From Bacillota bacterium (GTDB taxonomy: Bacteria > Bacillota > Clostridia > Lachnospirales > Lachnospiraceae): DNA of 51,518 nucleotides. This document shows positions 24,901 to 33,538 of this stretch, one piece after another. The translations under genes and the position numbers were made by a program. The first letter of the stretch is position 1, and every line of letters begins with the position of its first letter. Under the pieces are notes generated by a model. The model made no database searches. It saw only the letters and a list, made by a program, of their open reading frames with translations, and was not told the DNA's origin. The stretch is from NCBI GenBank assembly GCA_023411225.1, contig JAEYPA010000136.1, forward strand, positions 1-51,518. Reading direction: 5' to 3'.

Positions 24901-27216
24901 GTCTTTGTAGTAATGAAAGGTTACTGTGCCATCAGATCCGCCTTTGTTCACATCGCTATCTGTATAAGGAGAAGAAGTTTTGGAATAGAGAACGTTCTTG
25001 AATTCAGGAATAGTAATCGAAGGAGTGGCTTTATTAACGGTTAATGTAAATTCGTTGGAAGTAACCTCATTGTAGTTGTTATTACTTGGCATAGTTGCTG
25101 TAAATGTTATGGTACCTGCCTTGGTGATCGTAAGTACATTATCTTGAAAGCTTCCTGCTCCCGTTCCGCCTGTGACCTGATAGGTAACTTTTCCACCTGT
25201 TGATCCGCCAGTGACAGTAGGGGTATAAGTAGTACCAAAGGTATGGGTGGCTGCACTTGTAATAGTAAGTGGTGCTTGATTCGCTTTATCTACAGAATAG
25301 TTTATTACGTTGGTTGAGCAGTTCTCATTAATCGTATCCCCGCTATAAAAAGCGGAATAGGCTGTTGTACCTGCAACTGCAGGGAAAGAAATCGTTGCGA
25401 CATTATTTTCTAATGTGACTGGCGAACCTATATTACTACCATTTGCCATAAACTGTACTGTTCCTGTAGGATTTTTTCCCCCGGATACAGTGGCTGTCAG
25501 GGTGATAGTCTCTCCATACTTAACGGATGTTGCTGGAGCAATAGAAAGAGTAGCCGTCGGTTTCGCTTTTGGTATAGTAACTCTGAAGTTTTTCATTTCA
25601 GTTCCATCTGAATAGATGGTGATAGTAGAGGTCCCACTAGCGTTTTGTGGGGCAGCAATCGTTATGGTACGGTTATATCCGATACCACCAAAGCTAATGT
25701 TTTCGGTAGGGATAACATTCGTATCAGAGGAATGTACATTTAGGTTGTTAGGAAAACCATCTGCATAGGCAACCGTAAATGGTATTGCCACGGTAGTTGA
25801 TCCCGCCTCAATCGGTTGATCAGAAATAGTAGACATGTTTGGTAAGGTATTGGTATCTATCATAAAACTGATATTATCAATGGAAGCATTTGCTCGGCCA
25901 CCAGCTTTAACAATAATCTTTTGGGTAGATGTTGGAATGGGGATTTCGGATTGGGTCCCTGATTTTTCCCAAATAACAGAACCTAATGCATCGAGCCCTT
26001 GAAAAATACATTCTCCATAATTTGCAAGGGTACAACCAGTGCTGAAAGTTAGTAGTCCAGCGCTAATCAAATCCCTATATTTCCCAATATTAATTGTCTG
26101 GGTTATGTAATATCGGCCAGTTGATGAAACAGTACCTACGACAAATGCTTGGCCAGATATCATACGGCCTTCATCATTCACCCAGCCATCTAGCGATGAG
26201 CCATCTCCATTGGTTACAAGGTTGCTTCCCATAGCCATAGGAGGACTTACAGATACCTGAAACGTAGTTCGAGATGTTGTTATGCCATCCGATACCGCCA
26301 CAGTAATGGTTGCCTGCCCGGTTTTCCCACTGAGAGGTGTCAAGTTTATAGTTCCAATACCGTCTTTCAGACTGCAGTTAATGGCAGAGTCTGGAATTAG
26401 CGCCTGCTCAGAAGAAGTTACCTTTGCAGTCAGGTTATTAAGTGAAGTATCCGAATCGGTGACAGAAAAGGAAAGCGGGCCTAGTAATTCACCTGATAAG
26501 GCATGCTGAGTGGCAATAGTACTGATTACAGGAGCCTGATTGTCATTACTATTCAGAGTCAAAGAGAGATCATCCAATGCGACTACTCCACTCTTTGTAA
26601 AGTTTGCAGTCATGCTTACCCGAAGCATTCTGGTTGAAGGTAAAACAAGTTCACTTATAGACTCCTGTCCCCAGGAATCCATCGAACGGGTTTTTTCAAA
26701 AATATCAGACACGGGATAGCCATCCTGATCTAACTGCTGTATTTGTAGTTTTGCTGTGCTCCCATTTGCACTTCTAAGCCAACCAGAAAGCGTCATTGTG
26801 ATTGAATTGGCATCAATGGAAGAACTAAGGCTACTGATATCTATGTCTTGGTAACAGGTGATATCCCCTGTGGAATTATTCATAGGATTGTTGCAGGCCA
26901 TAAAATAGTTTCCACTCTTGGGAGTAATGGTAGTTAGACTAGAATAGGAATACCACCGACTGACATTGATATAAGCCCAGTTGCTTTTAGCCAATTCAAT
27001 GGTGCCATCTTGAGGAGTACCTAGTTCACCTCCGGGATTAAACAAAAGGTTTGTTCCAAGTGGTGTATCCGCTTTTACAGTTACTGTTGTGTTAGGTAGC
27101 ATCTGCAGTATCATACAGAATATCAGTATAAGTGCGGCAGCTTTTCTTTTGCGACTTCTAAAGATTTTATGCAGATGGTAGATTTCGTTATTTAGTTTAA
27201 ATAGTACTCTTTTCAT
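21934..27216 (-). CDS. Large wall-anchored multidomain surface protein
   Basis: A 1760-residue secreted protein. Residues 1-49 are a long signal peptide (basic n-region, hydrophobic core 27-40, likely cleavage after VKA). Two jelly-roll-like modules (about 52-225 and 335-455), each beginning with a Thr/Asn-Asn-Leu strand, alternate with two cadherin/Ig-like modules (starts near 232 and 458). Then follow an Ig-like Big_5-type domain (about 555-645), MBG-type beta modules, a YDG domain (VYNKVYDGTYDATI) and several bacterial Ig-like repeats, including a pair sharing DGQI, TMEYK and W-T-x-V. The C terminus has NPKTGD at 1722-1727, a hydrophobic helix and a basic tail, a sortase signal variant. 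Likely an adhesin or carbohydrate-binding protein. GGAGGT precedes the ATG. No sortase is nearby. Confidence 0.9.
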   Translation of the reverse strand: MKRVLFKLNNEIYHLHKIFRSRKRKAAALILIFCMILQMLPNTTVTVKADTPLGTNLLFNPGGELGTPQDGTIELAKSNWAYINVSRWYSYSSLTTITPKSGNYFMACNNPMNNSTGDITCYQDIDISSLSSSIDANSITMTLSGWLRSANGSTAKLQIQQLDQDGYPVSDIFEKTRSMDSWGQESISELVLPSTRMLRVSMTANFTKSGVVALDDLSLTLNSNDNQAPVISTIATQHALSGELLGPLSFSVTDSDTSLNNLTAKVTSSEQALIPDSAINCSLKDGIGTINLTPLSGKTGQATITVAVSDGITTSRTTFQVSVSPPMAMGSNLVTNGDGSSLDGWVNDEGRMISGQAFVVGTVSSTGRYYITQTINIGKYRDLISAGLLTFSTGCTLANYGECIFQGLDALGSVIWEKSGTQSEIPIPTSTQKIIVKAGGRANASIDNISFMIDTNTLPNMSTISDQPIEAGSTTVAIPFTVAYADGFPNNLNVHSSDTNVIPTENISFGGIGYNRTITIAAPQNASGTSTITIYSDGTEMKNFRVTIPKAKPTATLSIAPATSVKYGETITLTATVSGGKNPTGTVQFMANGSNIGSPVTLENNVATISFPAVAGTTAYSAFYSGDTINENCSTNVINYSVDKANQAPLTITSAATHTFGTTYTPTVTGGSTGGKVTYQVTGGTGAGSFQDNVLTITKAGTITFTATMPSNNNYNEVTSNEFTLTVNKATPSITIPEFKNVLYSKTSSPYTDSDVNKGGSDGTVTFHYYKDSSYTNEVTTPLKVGSYYVKATMAETDNYYSSTSDATIMITPKPVSITGVTVYNKVYDGTYDATIKNSGTIDGVEPDDSVSIQTGSCTFNDKNANDSVGVTATGFALIGEDSNNYVLFYQPNVAPAAITKKTLTVTVPPISIVAGQTLPALTVTITGFIGEEDESNLLSFVKPNAITSTVDTTRIGTTTLGLAYSGGNSTNNYDFHYEYTTTLTITPPIISEQDYAVSRDINQWQKESITITPQNGYTQISTDKVDWKEQLVANDGDYDLTFYLKKENGVVTAGKTIHLKIDTSAPTGDITIHENHFRSFINTITNGVFCKDYMEVAISGADNNTTTIQYMICDSEDTSGHTYQDYKGAFRLSNYGTHVVYAKITDIAGNETILRSDGVIVYEDSTPDTSKITYRKDSSDNTTAIVNLKGNTIREVYIGTEKLASTQYTVTGNTIMLARSYLDSLALGNYTATVHYNPQGYAYEPTNSSGDVTYNHDAPATTSFIIEVVQKEPTANDFTFNPPANLMYNKEQKHASIEAKQNVNGIGKIKVNYYKGDQKLDAAPVDAGSYTVKVDISEGSNYSAVTNLTVGTFTITKATQSAPTSPYGVKTTTLLNNDGQIKEVDNTMEYKMQSQNTWTPVKASEIKNLSDGTYLIRYAETANYSVSDAKSVVIERYMGIIEAKPTATFKATTKTLSGLKNGQKYRINQGQWTDVPSNQTLTINAPCTIDVFMPGDGIHTLDSDIQTIAITKAPAPSVTVVHESYSGKNDGQILGTNSTMEYKSEHGSWTTVTGNTINNLAPGQYYVRIKVMDSILESDAVSLMVKAGKPEYSNRTILNDSKDASLSGNLTGGALLKVKPITYDTGNKEHLNIRIDNDKETVIGAFEVSIVNGHYNGDLTLSFHVGTKYDGKTLTIYHKKADGSVETYTTLCKNGKATITVKELSPFVITVAKETKSPTNNPKTGDSTNLGFWVHMIIASLFILLFITYRTRKHKITHN

Positions 27217-27386
27217 CGGAATACCTCCATTTATTCTATAGCTCTATTCTAATCGATTAAATGATAGTGAAGCAAGAAATATTTGTTAAACAAACATAAA
27301 AACTTACATTTTATTCAAAAATTTAATAAAGAATATCCAAAAACAAACCAGAACATAATAACTACTAGCACAAATAGGAGGTAGTT

Positions 27387-28955
27387 ATGGAAGCATTAAA
27401 AGAGAAACTGAAACATGAGATTCCAGGTTTTTTACAGGCAGGGAAAGAATATAAAGAAAAAAAGATTTCAAAGATGGATTTTAAACATAAATCTGGTGGT
27501 ATGGGAGTGTATGCACAACGAAGTGGGCAGGATTTCATGATAAGGCTCCGTTTAATGAGTGGTGTCATGGATGTAGAACAGTTAAAACTGATTTATGGTT
27601 ATGCTAGAAAATATCAGTTGAAAAGGATGCATCTTACCACCAGGCAGACGATTCAGCTACATGATATGGATATTACTGAGATCTGTGAGTTAATGGAAGC
27701 CGCTCTCGAAGATGACATTTATACAAGAGGAGGTGGAGGTAATTATCCAAGAAATGTGTCGTTGTCTCCCCTATCCGGTGTGGCAGTGGATGAGGTTTTT
27801 GATGTTACGCCATTTGCACTTTTAGTAAATGAGCATTTTCTTTTGGACATTACGAATTATCATTTACCAAGGAAATTGAAAGTAAGTTTTTCTAATAATG
27901 CAAAGGATACCGGAAGAGCCACTATCAATGACTTAGGATTTATGGCTGTAGAAGACCAGGGAAAGCCATATTTTAAGCTGTATCTATGTGGTGGACTTGG
28001 TAACAACCCGTTAAAATCATTGGAATATGATGAACTGATACCACCGGAGGATGTTCTGTATTATGTGGATGGCATGGTGAAGTTTTATATGCAGGAAGGT
28101 AATTATGAGAACCGTGCCAAAGCTAGGACACGGTATATTGCCATGCGAATGGGAAAAGAAGAAGTGATTGAAGGATATAAAGCCTGTGTGGAGGAGATAA
28201 AACGTACTAAGAAGTTAAGAGAATTGAGTGCAACCCTTGTGTCAAAATCTGATAACTTAAGTGGTGAGGAGTGTCCGGATGGATGTATTAGACAACGGCA
28301 GGAAGGAAGATATACAGTAGTAATTCACCCGGTAGGAGGTCAACTTGACTTGGAGGATTGTAAGGCTCTGATTGACTTTTTAGAAGGAAAAGAAGGCATC
28401 GAACTCCGACTCAATATGGATGAAAGTATGCATGTTAGGAATCTGTCGAAAGAAGATGCAATCAAATTACTGAAGATTACAAGTCATTATAACCACCAGG
28501 AAAGAATTTATCATAGTATAGCGTGTATTGGGGTTCCCACCTGTCAGATCGGAATTGGACATTCTCAAGAGGTAATGCGAGAGATTATGAATGCAGTTCA
28601 AAAGCAGGGAGTCGGACTAGGAAAGCTGCCGATTCTTCATATATCTGGATGTAATAACTCCTGTGCAAGACACCAAGTTGCAACATTAGGGTTTGCAGGA
28701 ACGAAGACGAAAGTTGACGGACAGGTAGAGGATGCTTTTGAAGTATTTGCAGGAGGAAAGGTAGGGAAAGATATCACTTGTTTTGGTGAAAGTTACGGTG
28801 TAATTCCATCCAAACAAATGCCGAATTTCATTTGTGAACTAGCAAATGAGCTTGAGAGGTCCGGAAAGGAGTTTGAAGAATTCTATCAAACAGAAGAATT
28901 TGAAGCATTAGTTCAGGGATATACTCCTAAGGTAGATTTGACCACATCTAAATAG
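27387..28955 (+). CDS. Siroheme sulfite/nitrite reductase, ferredoxin type
   Basis: A 522-residue NirA/CysI-family protein with two ferredoxin-like half domains and two siroheme/4Fe-4S halves. The cluster cysteines are C380 and C386 (CIGVPTC, C-x5-C) and C422 and C426 (GCNNSC, C-x3-C), the last bridging to siroheme. Arginine-rich segments LTTRQTIQLH and ARTRYIAMRMG fit siroheme and substrate binding. It catalyses the six-electron reduction of sulfite to sulfide or nitrite to ammonia. Sequence alone does not separate these, but the flanking persulfide genes favour sulfur. No cysJ-like flavoprotein is adjacent, so ferredoxin is the likely donor. The ribosome site is GGAGGT. Confidence 0.88.
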   Translation: MEALKEKLKHEIPGFLQAGKEYKEKKISKMDFKHKSGGMGVYAQRSGQDFMIRLRLMSGVMDVEQLKLIYGYARKYQLKRMHLTTRQTIQLHDMDITEICELMEAALEDDIYTRGGGGNYPRNVSLSPLSGVAVDEVFDVTPFALLVNEHFLLDITNYHLPRKLKVSFSNNAKDTGRATINDLGFMAVEDQGKPYFKLYLCGGLGNNPLKSLEYDELIPPEDVLYYVDGMVKFYMQEGNYENRAKARTRYIAMRMGKEEVIEGYKACVEEIKRTKKLRELSATLVSKSDNLSGEECPDGCIRQRQEGRYTVVIHPVGGQLDLEDCKALIDFLEGKEGIELRLNMDESMHVRNLSKEDAIKLLKITSHYNHQERIYHSIACIGVPTCQIGIGHSQEVMREIMNAVQKQGVGLGKLPILHISGCNNSCARHQVATLGFAGTKTKVDGQVEDAFEVFAGGKVGKDITCFGESYGVIPSKQMPNFICELANELERSGKEFEEFYQTEEFEALVQGYTPKVDLTTSK

Positions 28956-28978
28956 ATGATTTAACTTATCAAAGTACG

Positions 28979-29010
28979 AAGGCAGGGAAGCAATAGCTCT
29001 CCTGCTTTTC
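28979..29010 (+). terminator. Intrinsic terminator after sulfite/nitrite reductase
   Basis: An imperfect hairpin pairing AAGGCAGGG (28979-28987) with the CCTGCTTT region, followed by a T-rich tract. Confidence 0.6.
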
Positions 29011-29107
29011 TTTGTGTGATCTATTTGAAACTTTGAATCAGAGAGTTTCACCGTAAAGAATAAAGAAAAATATACGATATATTAACACAAATTCCTATAA
29101 TATTAAT

Positions 29108-29136
29108 TTGCTTTTTACTTTGCGTAAGCCTATAAT
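29108..29136 (+). promoter_or_regulatory. Promoter of kimA-like gene
   Basis: TTGCTT (29108-29113) and TATAAT (29131-29136) with a 17-base spacer. The leader of about 64 bases is too short for a c-di-AMP (ydaO) riboswitch. Confidence 0.65.
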
Positions 29137-29206
29137 CACATAGACAAATAATGGTAGAAACAGCTACATAATTACATGTATAGTATGCTAGAAAGGATTC
29201 ATTTAT

Positions 29207-31108
29207 ATGAATATTAAAATCATTTTATTAGGAAAACCCATTAAGAACAGTGAATTGCAGCATGAAAAACTTACTAAAATATGGGGCCTTCCTATCATGG
29301 CAAGTGATGCTGTTTCCTCGGTAGCGTATGCCATTGAAGAAATTCTATTGGTATTACTTCCTGCCGTAGGATTATGGGCATTTGATGCAATCCCATTTAT
29401 TGTGGTACCAATCTTACTCTTATTAATTATTTTAATTGTGTCGTATTCACAGATTATCGATCATTACCCGTTAGGTGGTGGTGCATATTCAGTTGCAAAA
29501 GAAAATATTGGGAAAGGAGCGTCGTTGTTGTGTGCTTCGGCTCTGATGATTGATTATATTATGACAGTAGCTGTTAGTATTTCCTCTTCTACAGCAGCAA
29601 TATCGTCTGCTATTCCTTCACTAGAAACAGATCTGTCTAAGATTATTATTTCTCTAGTGAGTATCGCAATTATCACGTTGATTAATCTTCGTGGTGCCAG
29701 AGAGGCATCAAAAATATTTGGACTTCCAACATATATATTCATCTTTTCTATGGCAATTCTCATTATAACCGGGTTAATTAAGCTGTTAACTGGGGATTTG
29801 ATTGCCATTCCATATTCCGAAGCCCAGAAGGCAGCATTAATTCCAACAGAATCATTTAAAGGAATTTTGATTATATTAATGTTAAGAGCATTTTCTTCGG
29901 GATGTTCCGCTATGACAGGGGTGGAAGCAGTAAGTAATGCGGTGCCTAACTTTAAAGCACCTAGTACAAAGAATGCTAAAATCATACTATTTTCACTGGG
30001 AGCAATCATTGTTTTTATTTTTGGTGGTATCTCTATCCTTGCCTGTAATCTAAATGTTCTTTCACAGGAAAATGGACCTACGGTATTGTCCCAGATAGCA
30101 AACGCAGTATTCGGTCATAATGTGATGTTTTACATAATACAGATTTTCACTTCACTAATTCTGATTTTAGCTGCCAACACTGCATTTAATGGCCTTCCAC
30201 AACTGCTATACATATTAGCCCACGACGGTTATGTTCCAAGACAATTTTCATCAAGGGGAACCAAGCTGAGTTTTTCTAATGGTATCTTATTTATTTTCAT
30301 TTGTGCCTCTTTGTTAGTTATCATTTTCAAAAGTGATGTGCATGCATTGATTCCATTATACTCAGTAGGTGTTTTTATTTCTTTTACCATAGCCCAGTTT
30401 GGAATGTTTAAAAAATGGATTACGACGAAAGAAAAGAACTGGCAATACAAATGCTGGATTAACGGTTTTGGGGCATTAGTAACCTTGATTGTTTCCGTGA
30501 TTGTTTTTAGTACCAAATTTTTAGATGGGGCTTGGCTTTTGGCAATCGCAATGCCGCTTCTCATGTTTTTGATGCACATGATCCACAAGCATTATTCTTT
30601 TATTGGTGAACAGTTAAAGTTAGATTCTTTTTATCCTTATTATGACAAATATTTGATTTCTTCAACCCATTGTATTGTACTGGTTCATGATATCAATAAA
30701 CCATTTTTAAAAGCCATCAATTATGCCAACTCCATATCAGATAATATTACGGTCCTTCATGTCTGTAGGCACTCAGAACATGCAGCTTCTCTTCGTAAAG
30801 AGTGGGAAAAGCTTGAAATGCCAGTGAAACTTGTGATATTGGAGACACCGTATCGAGATATCGTGAAACCACTAGACGATTACCTTTGGAAAAGGGAAAG
30901 TGAGCTGAAACATGGAGAGAATATTTCAGTTATTACGATTAAATTTATCTCAGAACATTGGTATGACTTATTCTTGCATAATCAAACCAGTTACTATTTA
31001 AGTAAACATTTGAATAAGCATAAAAATGTGACAACGATTGTATTACCATTTCATTATAAGTTTAGAAATGAGATGCCAACTTTTTTAGATGATGTAGTCG
31101 AAAAATAA
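29207..31108 (+). CDS. kimA: KimA-type high-affinity K+ importer, APC superfamily
   Basis: A 633-residue transporter. Residues 25-455 form about twelve membrane helices with APC signatures (SDAVSSVAYAIEEIL, YPLGGGAYSVAKENIG, GVEAVSNAVPNF). Residues 480-633 are a soluble USP-like domain, as in Bacillus subtilis KimA (607 residues), where cytosolic c-di-AMP inhibits transport. The function is K+/H+ symport for growth at low potassium. Amino-acid permease is the common automatic label but fits the C-terminal domain less well. It is monocistronic, with its own promoter and a bidirectional terminator. Confidence 0.82.
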   Translation: MNIKIILLGKPIKNSELQHEKLTKIWGLPIMASDAVSSVAYAIEEILLVLLPAVGLWAFDAIPFIVVPILLLLIILIVSYSQIIDHYPLGGGAYSVAKENIGKGASLLCASALMIDYIMTVAVSISSSTAAISSAIPSLETDLSKIIISLVSIAIITLINLRGAREASKIFGLPTYIFIFSMAILIITGLIKLLTGDLIAIPYSEAQKAALIPTESFKGILIILMLRAFSSGCSAMTGVEAVSNAVPNFKAPSTKNAKIILFSLGAIIVFIFGGISILACNLNVLSQENGPTVLSQIANAVFGHNVMFYIIQIFTSLILILAANTAFNGLPQLLYILAHDGYVPRQFSSRGTKLSFSNGILFIFICASLLVIIFKSDVHALIPLYSVGVFISFTIAQFGMFKKWITTKEKNWQYKCWINGFGALVTLIVSVIVFSTKFLDGAWLLAIAMPLLMFLMHMIHKHYSFIGEQLKLDSFYPYYDKYLISSTHCIVLVHDINKPFLKAINYANSISDNITVLHVCRHSEHAASLRKEWEKLEMPVKLVILETPYRDIVKPLDDYLWKRESELKHGENISVITIKFISEHWYDLFLHNQTSYYLSKHLNKHKNVTTIVLPFHYKFRNEMPTFLDDVVEK

Positions 31109-31116
31109 GAGTTAAA

Positions 31117-31153
31117 AGGAAGCCTACTATAGTCTCTCATAGCAGGCTTCCTT
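31117..31153. terminator. Bidirectional terminator between kimA and small protein gene
   Basis: A near-perfect 13-bp stem (31117-31128 with 31141-31153, one A-C mismatch), A-rich before and T-rich after, between converging genes. Confidence 0.75.
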
Positions 31154-31159
31154 AGTATA

Positions 31160-31354
31160 TTAATAATAATAGTTTTTAAACCGCTCCACAGCAATTGCTT
31201 TCATTCTTTCTTCTAATTCGTCCATATACGTATCCTGTGGCTTTTTACTTGGTTGGTATTCTTCTTTTAAACTACGTCCATCATCTTTGAATAATGGAGG
31301 TGAATCATTTTTTATATCTTCAGTAGTATTTTTGGAATCAAGCATTTTCTTCAC
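31160..31354 (-). CDS. Small acidic/basic protein, paralog of the gene at 41047
   Basis: A small charged protein of 61-64 residues, soluble and without Cys. The N-terminal half is polar and disordered. The C terminus YMDELEERMKAIAVERFKN closely matches YIDELENKMKAMTTDRFKN in the protein at 41047-41238, so the two are paralogs. The start is either GTG 31354 or ATG 31345; neither has a strong ribosome site. The conserved end looks like one amphipathic helix. Function unknown; I do not recognise a named family. The converging kimA terminator marks its 3' end. Confidence 0.6.
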   Translation of the reverse strand: MKKMLDSKNTTEDIKNDSPPLFKDDGRSLKEEYQPSKKPQDTYMDELEERMKAIAVERFKNYYY

Positions 31355-31488
31355 TCACTTTTTTCTATGATGATAAGAATATTATTAACGTTAAGGTATT
31401 AGTTTATGTGATAACTTTACATCCTATATTCTATTTTGTGAGAAATCGCCATAGTATTGTACAAAAGCTAATATGAGGTGTTGACTAC

Positions 31489-32106
31489 TTGGAATGTTTT
31501 GATATCATGGAGGGAACATCATTGGTGCGTATTTTTCATGCGGCTCCCAATGCACCTGCAGTCGATGTATATGTGGATGGGGCAGTGGTAGCGCAGAACC
31601 TGGTATTTACAGAGATTACTGATTATATGCCAGTACCTGTGGGAGACCATATGGTGGATGTATATGCAGCAGGCACAAAAGAGCAACCTGTCATTGCAGT
31701 GGTTTTGACAGTACCAGACCGCAAGATTCTAACAGCGGCAGCAACAGGTAATCTAGATGATTTAAAGTTAATTGTTTTAGATGATGACAGTAAAAATGGA
31801 GTTACTGAGGGAAAAAGTACGGTTCGTGCAGTACATCTTTCGCCAAATGCGCCTGGTGTAGATATTACAGCAAATGATATGCAGCTTGCTAAGGATTTAA
31901 TGTTTCGTGAAATGACAGATTATGTGGTTGTTCCACCTGGAACCTATAGAATCAATGTAACTGCAACTGGAAGTCAAGATAGTGTATTAATGTTCAATAT
32001 TCGTTTAGAAGCTAATACAATCTCTTCTGTTTATGTTTGTGGTGATCTGCCTAATTTGGAGCCGATTCATGTGTTAGATGGTGGGACATATCTCTGCAAG
32101 AAATAA
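31489..32106 (+). CDS. Protein with two tandem DUF4397 repeats
   Basis: A 205-residue protein made of two copies of the DUF4397 beta module. Copy 1 begins VRIFHAAPNAPAVDVYVDG and copy 2 VRAVHLSPNAPGVDI; both continue with a TDY-x-x-V-P-x-G motif and end in a strand. There is no signal peptide, although DUF4397 is often extracellular. The start is TTG 31489 with GAGGTG eight bases upstream; ATG 31507 is the alternative and has a poorer site. Function unknown. It is monocistronic and ends at a 19-bp hairpin. Confidence 0.8.
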   Translation: MECFDIMEGTSLVRIFHAAPNAPAVDVYVDGAVVAQNLVFTEITDYMPVPVGDHMVDVYAAGTKEQPVIAVVLTVPDRKILTAAATGNLDDLKLIVLDDDSKNGVTEGKSTVRAVHLSPNAPGVDITANDMQLAKDLMFREMTDYVVVPPGTYRINVTATGSQDSVLMFNIRLEANTISSVYVCGDLPNLEPIHVLDGGTYLCKK

Positions 32107-32112
32107 AAGTAT

Positions 32113-32163
32113 TGCCAAACATGTACCTAATAGTACGAATTACAATTAGGTACATGTTTGGCA
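32113..32163 (+). terminator. Long hairpin after DUF4397 gene
   Basis: A perfect 19-bp stem (32113-32131 with 32145-32163) with a 13-base loop. No T run follows, so termination efficiency is uncertain. Confidence 0.6.
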
Positions 32164-32230
32164 TCTATAAAGAATATTTCTTCTCTCCCTGAGGATACTA
32201 ACTAATAATATCTGAAAGAGGGAATTATTT

Positions 32231-33484
32231 ATGCGATTACTAAAACAAATTCCAAAGGATAAGCCACTTGATAGTACCTGTGGCTTTCTAAGGGACGGCT
32301 ATCTATTTATATCCAAACGAATGAATCAACTAGATACAGATATCTTTACAGCTCGTTTTTTTGGGAAAAAAGTAACTTTCCTAATGGGAAAAGAAGCAGG
32401 TGAACTTTTTTATAACGAGAGATATTTTAAAAGAAAAGGCGTTGCACCAATGAGGGTTCAGAAAACCCTATTTGGGAAAAAAGGTGTTCAAGGATTAGAT
32501 GGAAAAAATCATAAACAGCGAAAAGCTCAATTTATGTCATTATTGACACCGGATTATGAAAAAAAGTTTCTTACAATATGTCAAACGAATCTGGAACAAT
32601 ATGCTACCAGATGGGAAAAGAAGTCATATGTAGTATTATATAAGGAAAGCCAAAAGGTGTTATTTGAGAGCGTTTTCCAATGGGTGGGAATCTCTTATGA
32701 AAAAGATAAAATTGCAAAGTATGCTGACAAATTTGGATTCATGATATATGGCTTTGGCAGAATTGGTAAGACTTATCGAACGGGCAAAGAGGCACGAAAA
32801 GATGTGGAAAGCTGGATTAAGAATAGTATAGTAGCTGTTCGAGACGGAGCGCTTATTGTAGATAAGACGAGCCCTCTTTATCAGATGAGTATGTATGAAG
32901 AGAATGGGAAGAAATTGCCTCCTCAGATTGCAGCAGTGGATCTGATTAATCTTTTGCGACCAATAATTGCGATTGCTACATTTGTTACATTTGAGGGGTT
33001 AGCCCTTGCTAATTATCCAGAATGTAGGGAACGAATAGGAAGTGGCGATAGAATATATCTTGAAATGTTTTGTCAGGAGGTACGCCGTTTTTATCCATTT
33101 GCGCCATTCGTAGGTGCAAAAGTAAAACGTGATTTTGTCTGGAAGCATTATCTATTTAGAAAGAATAAATTAGTTATCCTTGATTTATATGGAACTAATC
33201 ATGATCCAAAACTTTGGAAACAACCAAATCGATTTATACCGGAACGATTTAAATCAAGAAAGCAGGATTTATATGATTTCGTACCTCAAGGTGGTGGAAA
33301 GATACAGAGTGGCCATCGATGTGCGGGGGATGTCATAACCTTAAAGGTTATGGAAGTATTTGCAGATTATTTGGTAAATCGTCTAGATTATGATGTGCCA
33401 AAGCAGAATTTGGATTATTCCATGCAAAAGATACCTACTTTGCCTAAGAGTGGATTTGTAATAAGTAATATAAGAAAATTGTAA
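32231..33484 (+). CDS. Cytochrome P450, CYP152-type fatty acid peroxygenase
   Basis: A 417-residue soluble heme protein, the same length as Bacillus subtilis BS-beta (CYP152A1). The heme-ligand loop is FVPQGGGKIQSGHRCAGD with Cys364. R243-P244 in LLRPIIAIATFVTF matches the Arg-Pro pair that CYP152 enzymes use to hold the fatty-acid carboxylate beside the heme, instead of the usual acid-alcohol pair. Such enzymes use H2O2 directly to hydroxylate, or sometimes decarboxylate, fatty acids and need no reductase; none is nearby. Its presence in a presumed anaerobe suggests peroxide scavenging or lipid modification. GAGGGAATT is the ribosome site. A hairpin separates it from the sigma factor gene. 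Confidence 0.92.
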   Translation: MRLLKQIPKDKPLDSTCGFLRDGYLFISKRMNQLDTDIFTARFFGKKVTFLMGKEAGELFYNERYFKRKGVAPMRVQKTLFGKKGVQGLDGKNHKQRKAQFMSLLTPDYEKKFLTICQTNLEQYATRWEKKSYVVLYKESQKVLFESVFQWVGISYEKDKIAKYADKFGFMIYGFGRIGKTYRTGKEARKDVESWIKNSIVAVRDGALIVDKTSPLYQMSMYEENGKKLPPQIAAVDLINLLRPIIAIATFVTFEGLALANYPECRERIGSGDRIYLEMFCQEVRRFYPFAPFVGAKVKRDFVWKHYLFRKNKLVILDLYGTNHDPKLWKQPNRFIPERFKSRKQDLYDFVPQGGGKIQSGHRCAGDVITLKVMEVFADYLVNRLDYDVPKQNLDYSMQKIPTLPKSGFVISNIRKL

Positions 33485-33493
33485 ATTATGTTT

Positions 33494-33529
33494 CTTAAGA
33501 GACAGTATTGTTGTATACTGTCTCTTAAG
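33494..33529 (+). promoter_or_regulatory. 15-bp hairpin between P450 and sigma factor genes
   Basis: A perfect 15-bp inverted repeat (33494-33508 with 33515-33529) with a 6-base loop starts 10 bases after the P450 stop. Its 3' arm ends within AAGG (33527-33530), the likely Shine-Dalgarno of the sigma factor gene. No T run follows, so it may attenuate translation rather than only terminate. Confidence 0.6.
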
Positions 33530-33538
33530 GTGATGAAA

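Noticed and set aside
28956..29206. Possible c-di-AMP (ydaO) riboswitch before kimA
   Set aside because: The promoter at 29108-29136 leaves a leader of about 64 bases, and no ydaO-like conserved blocks are seen.
29554..30009. A 151-residue open frame on the minus strand within the kimA-like gene
   Set aside because: It lies entirely inside a well-supported transporter gene and shows no start signal or recognisable domain.
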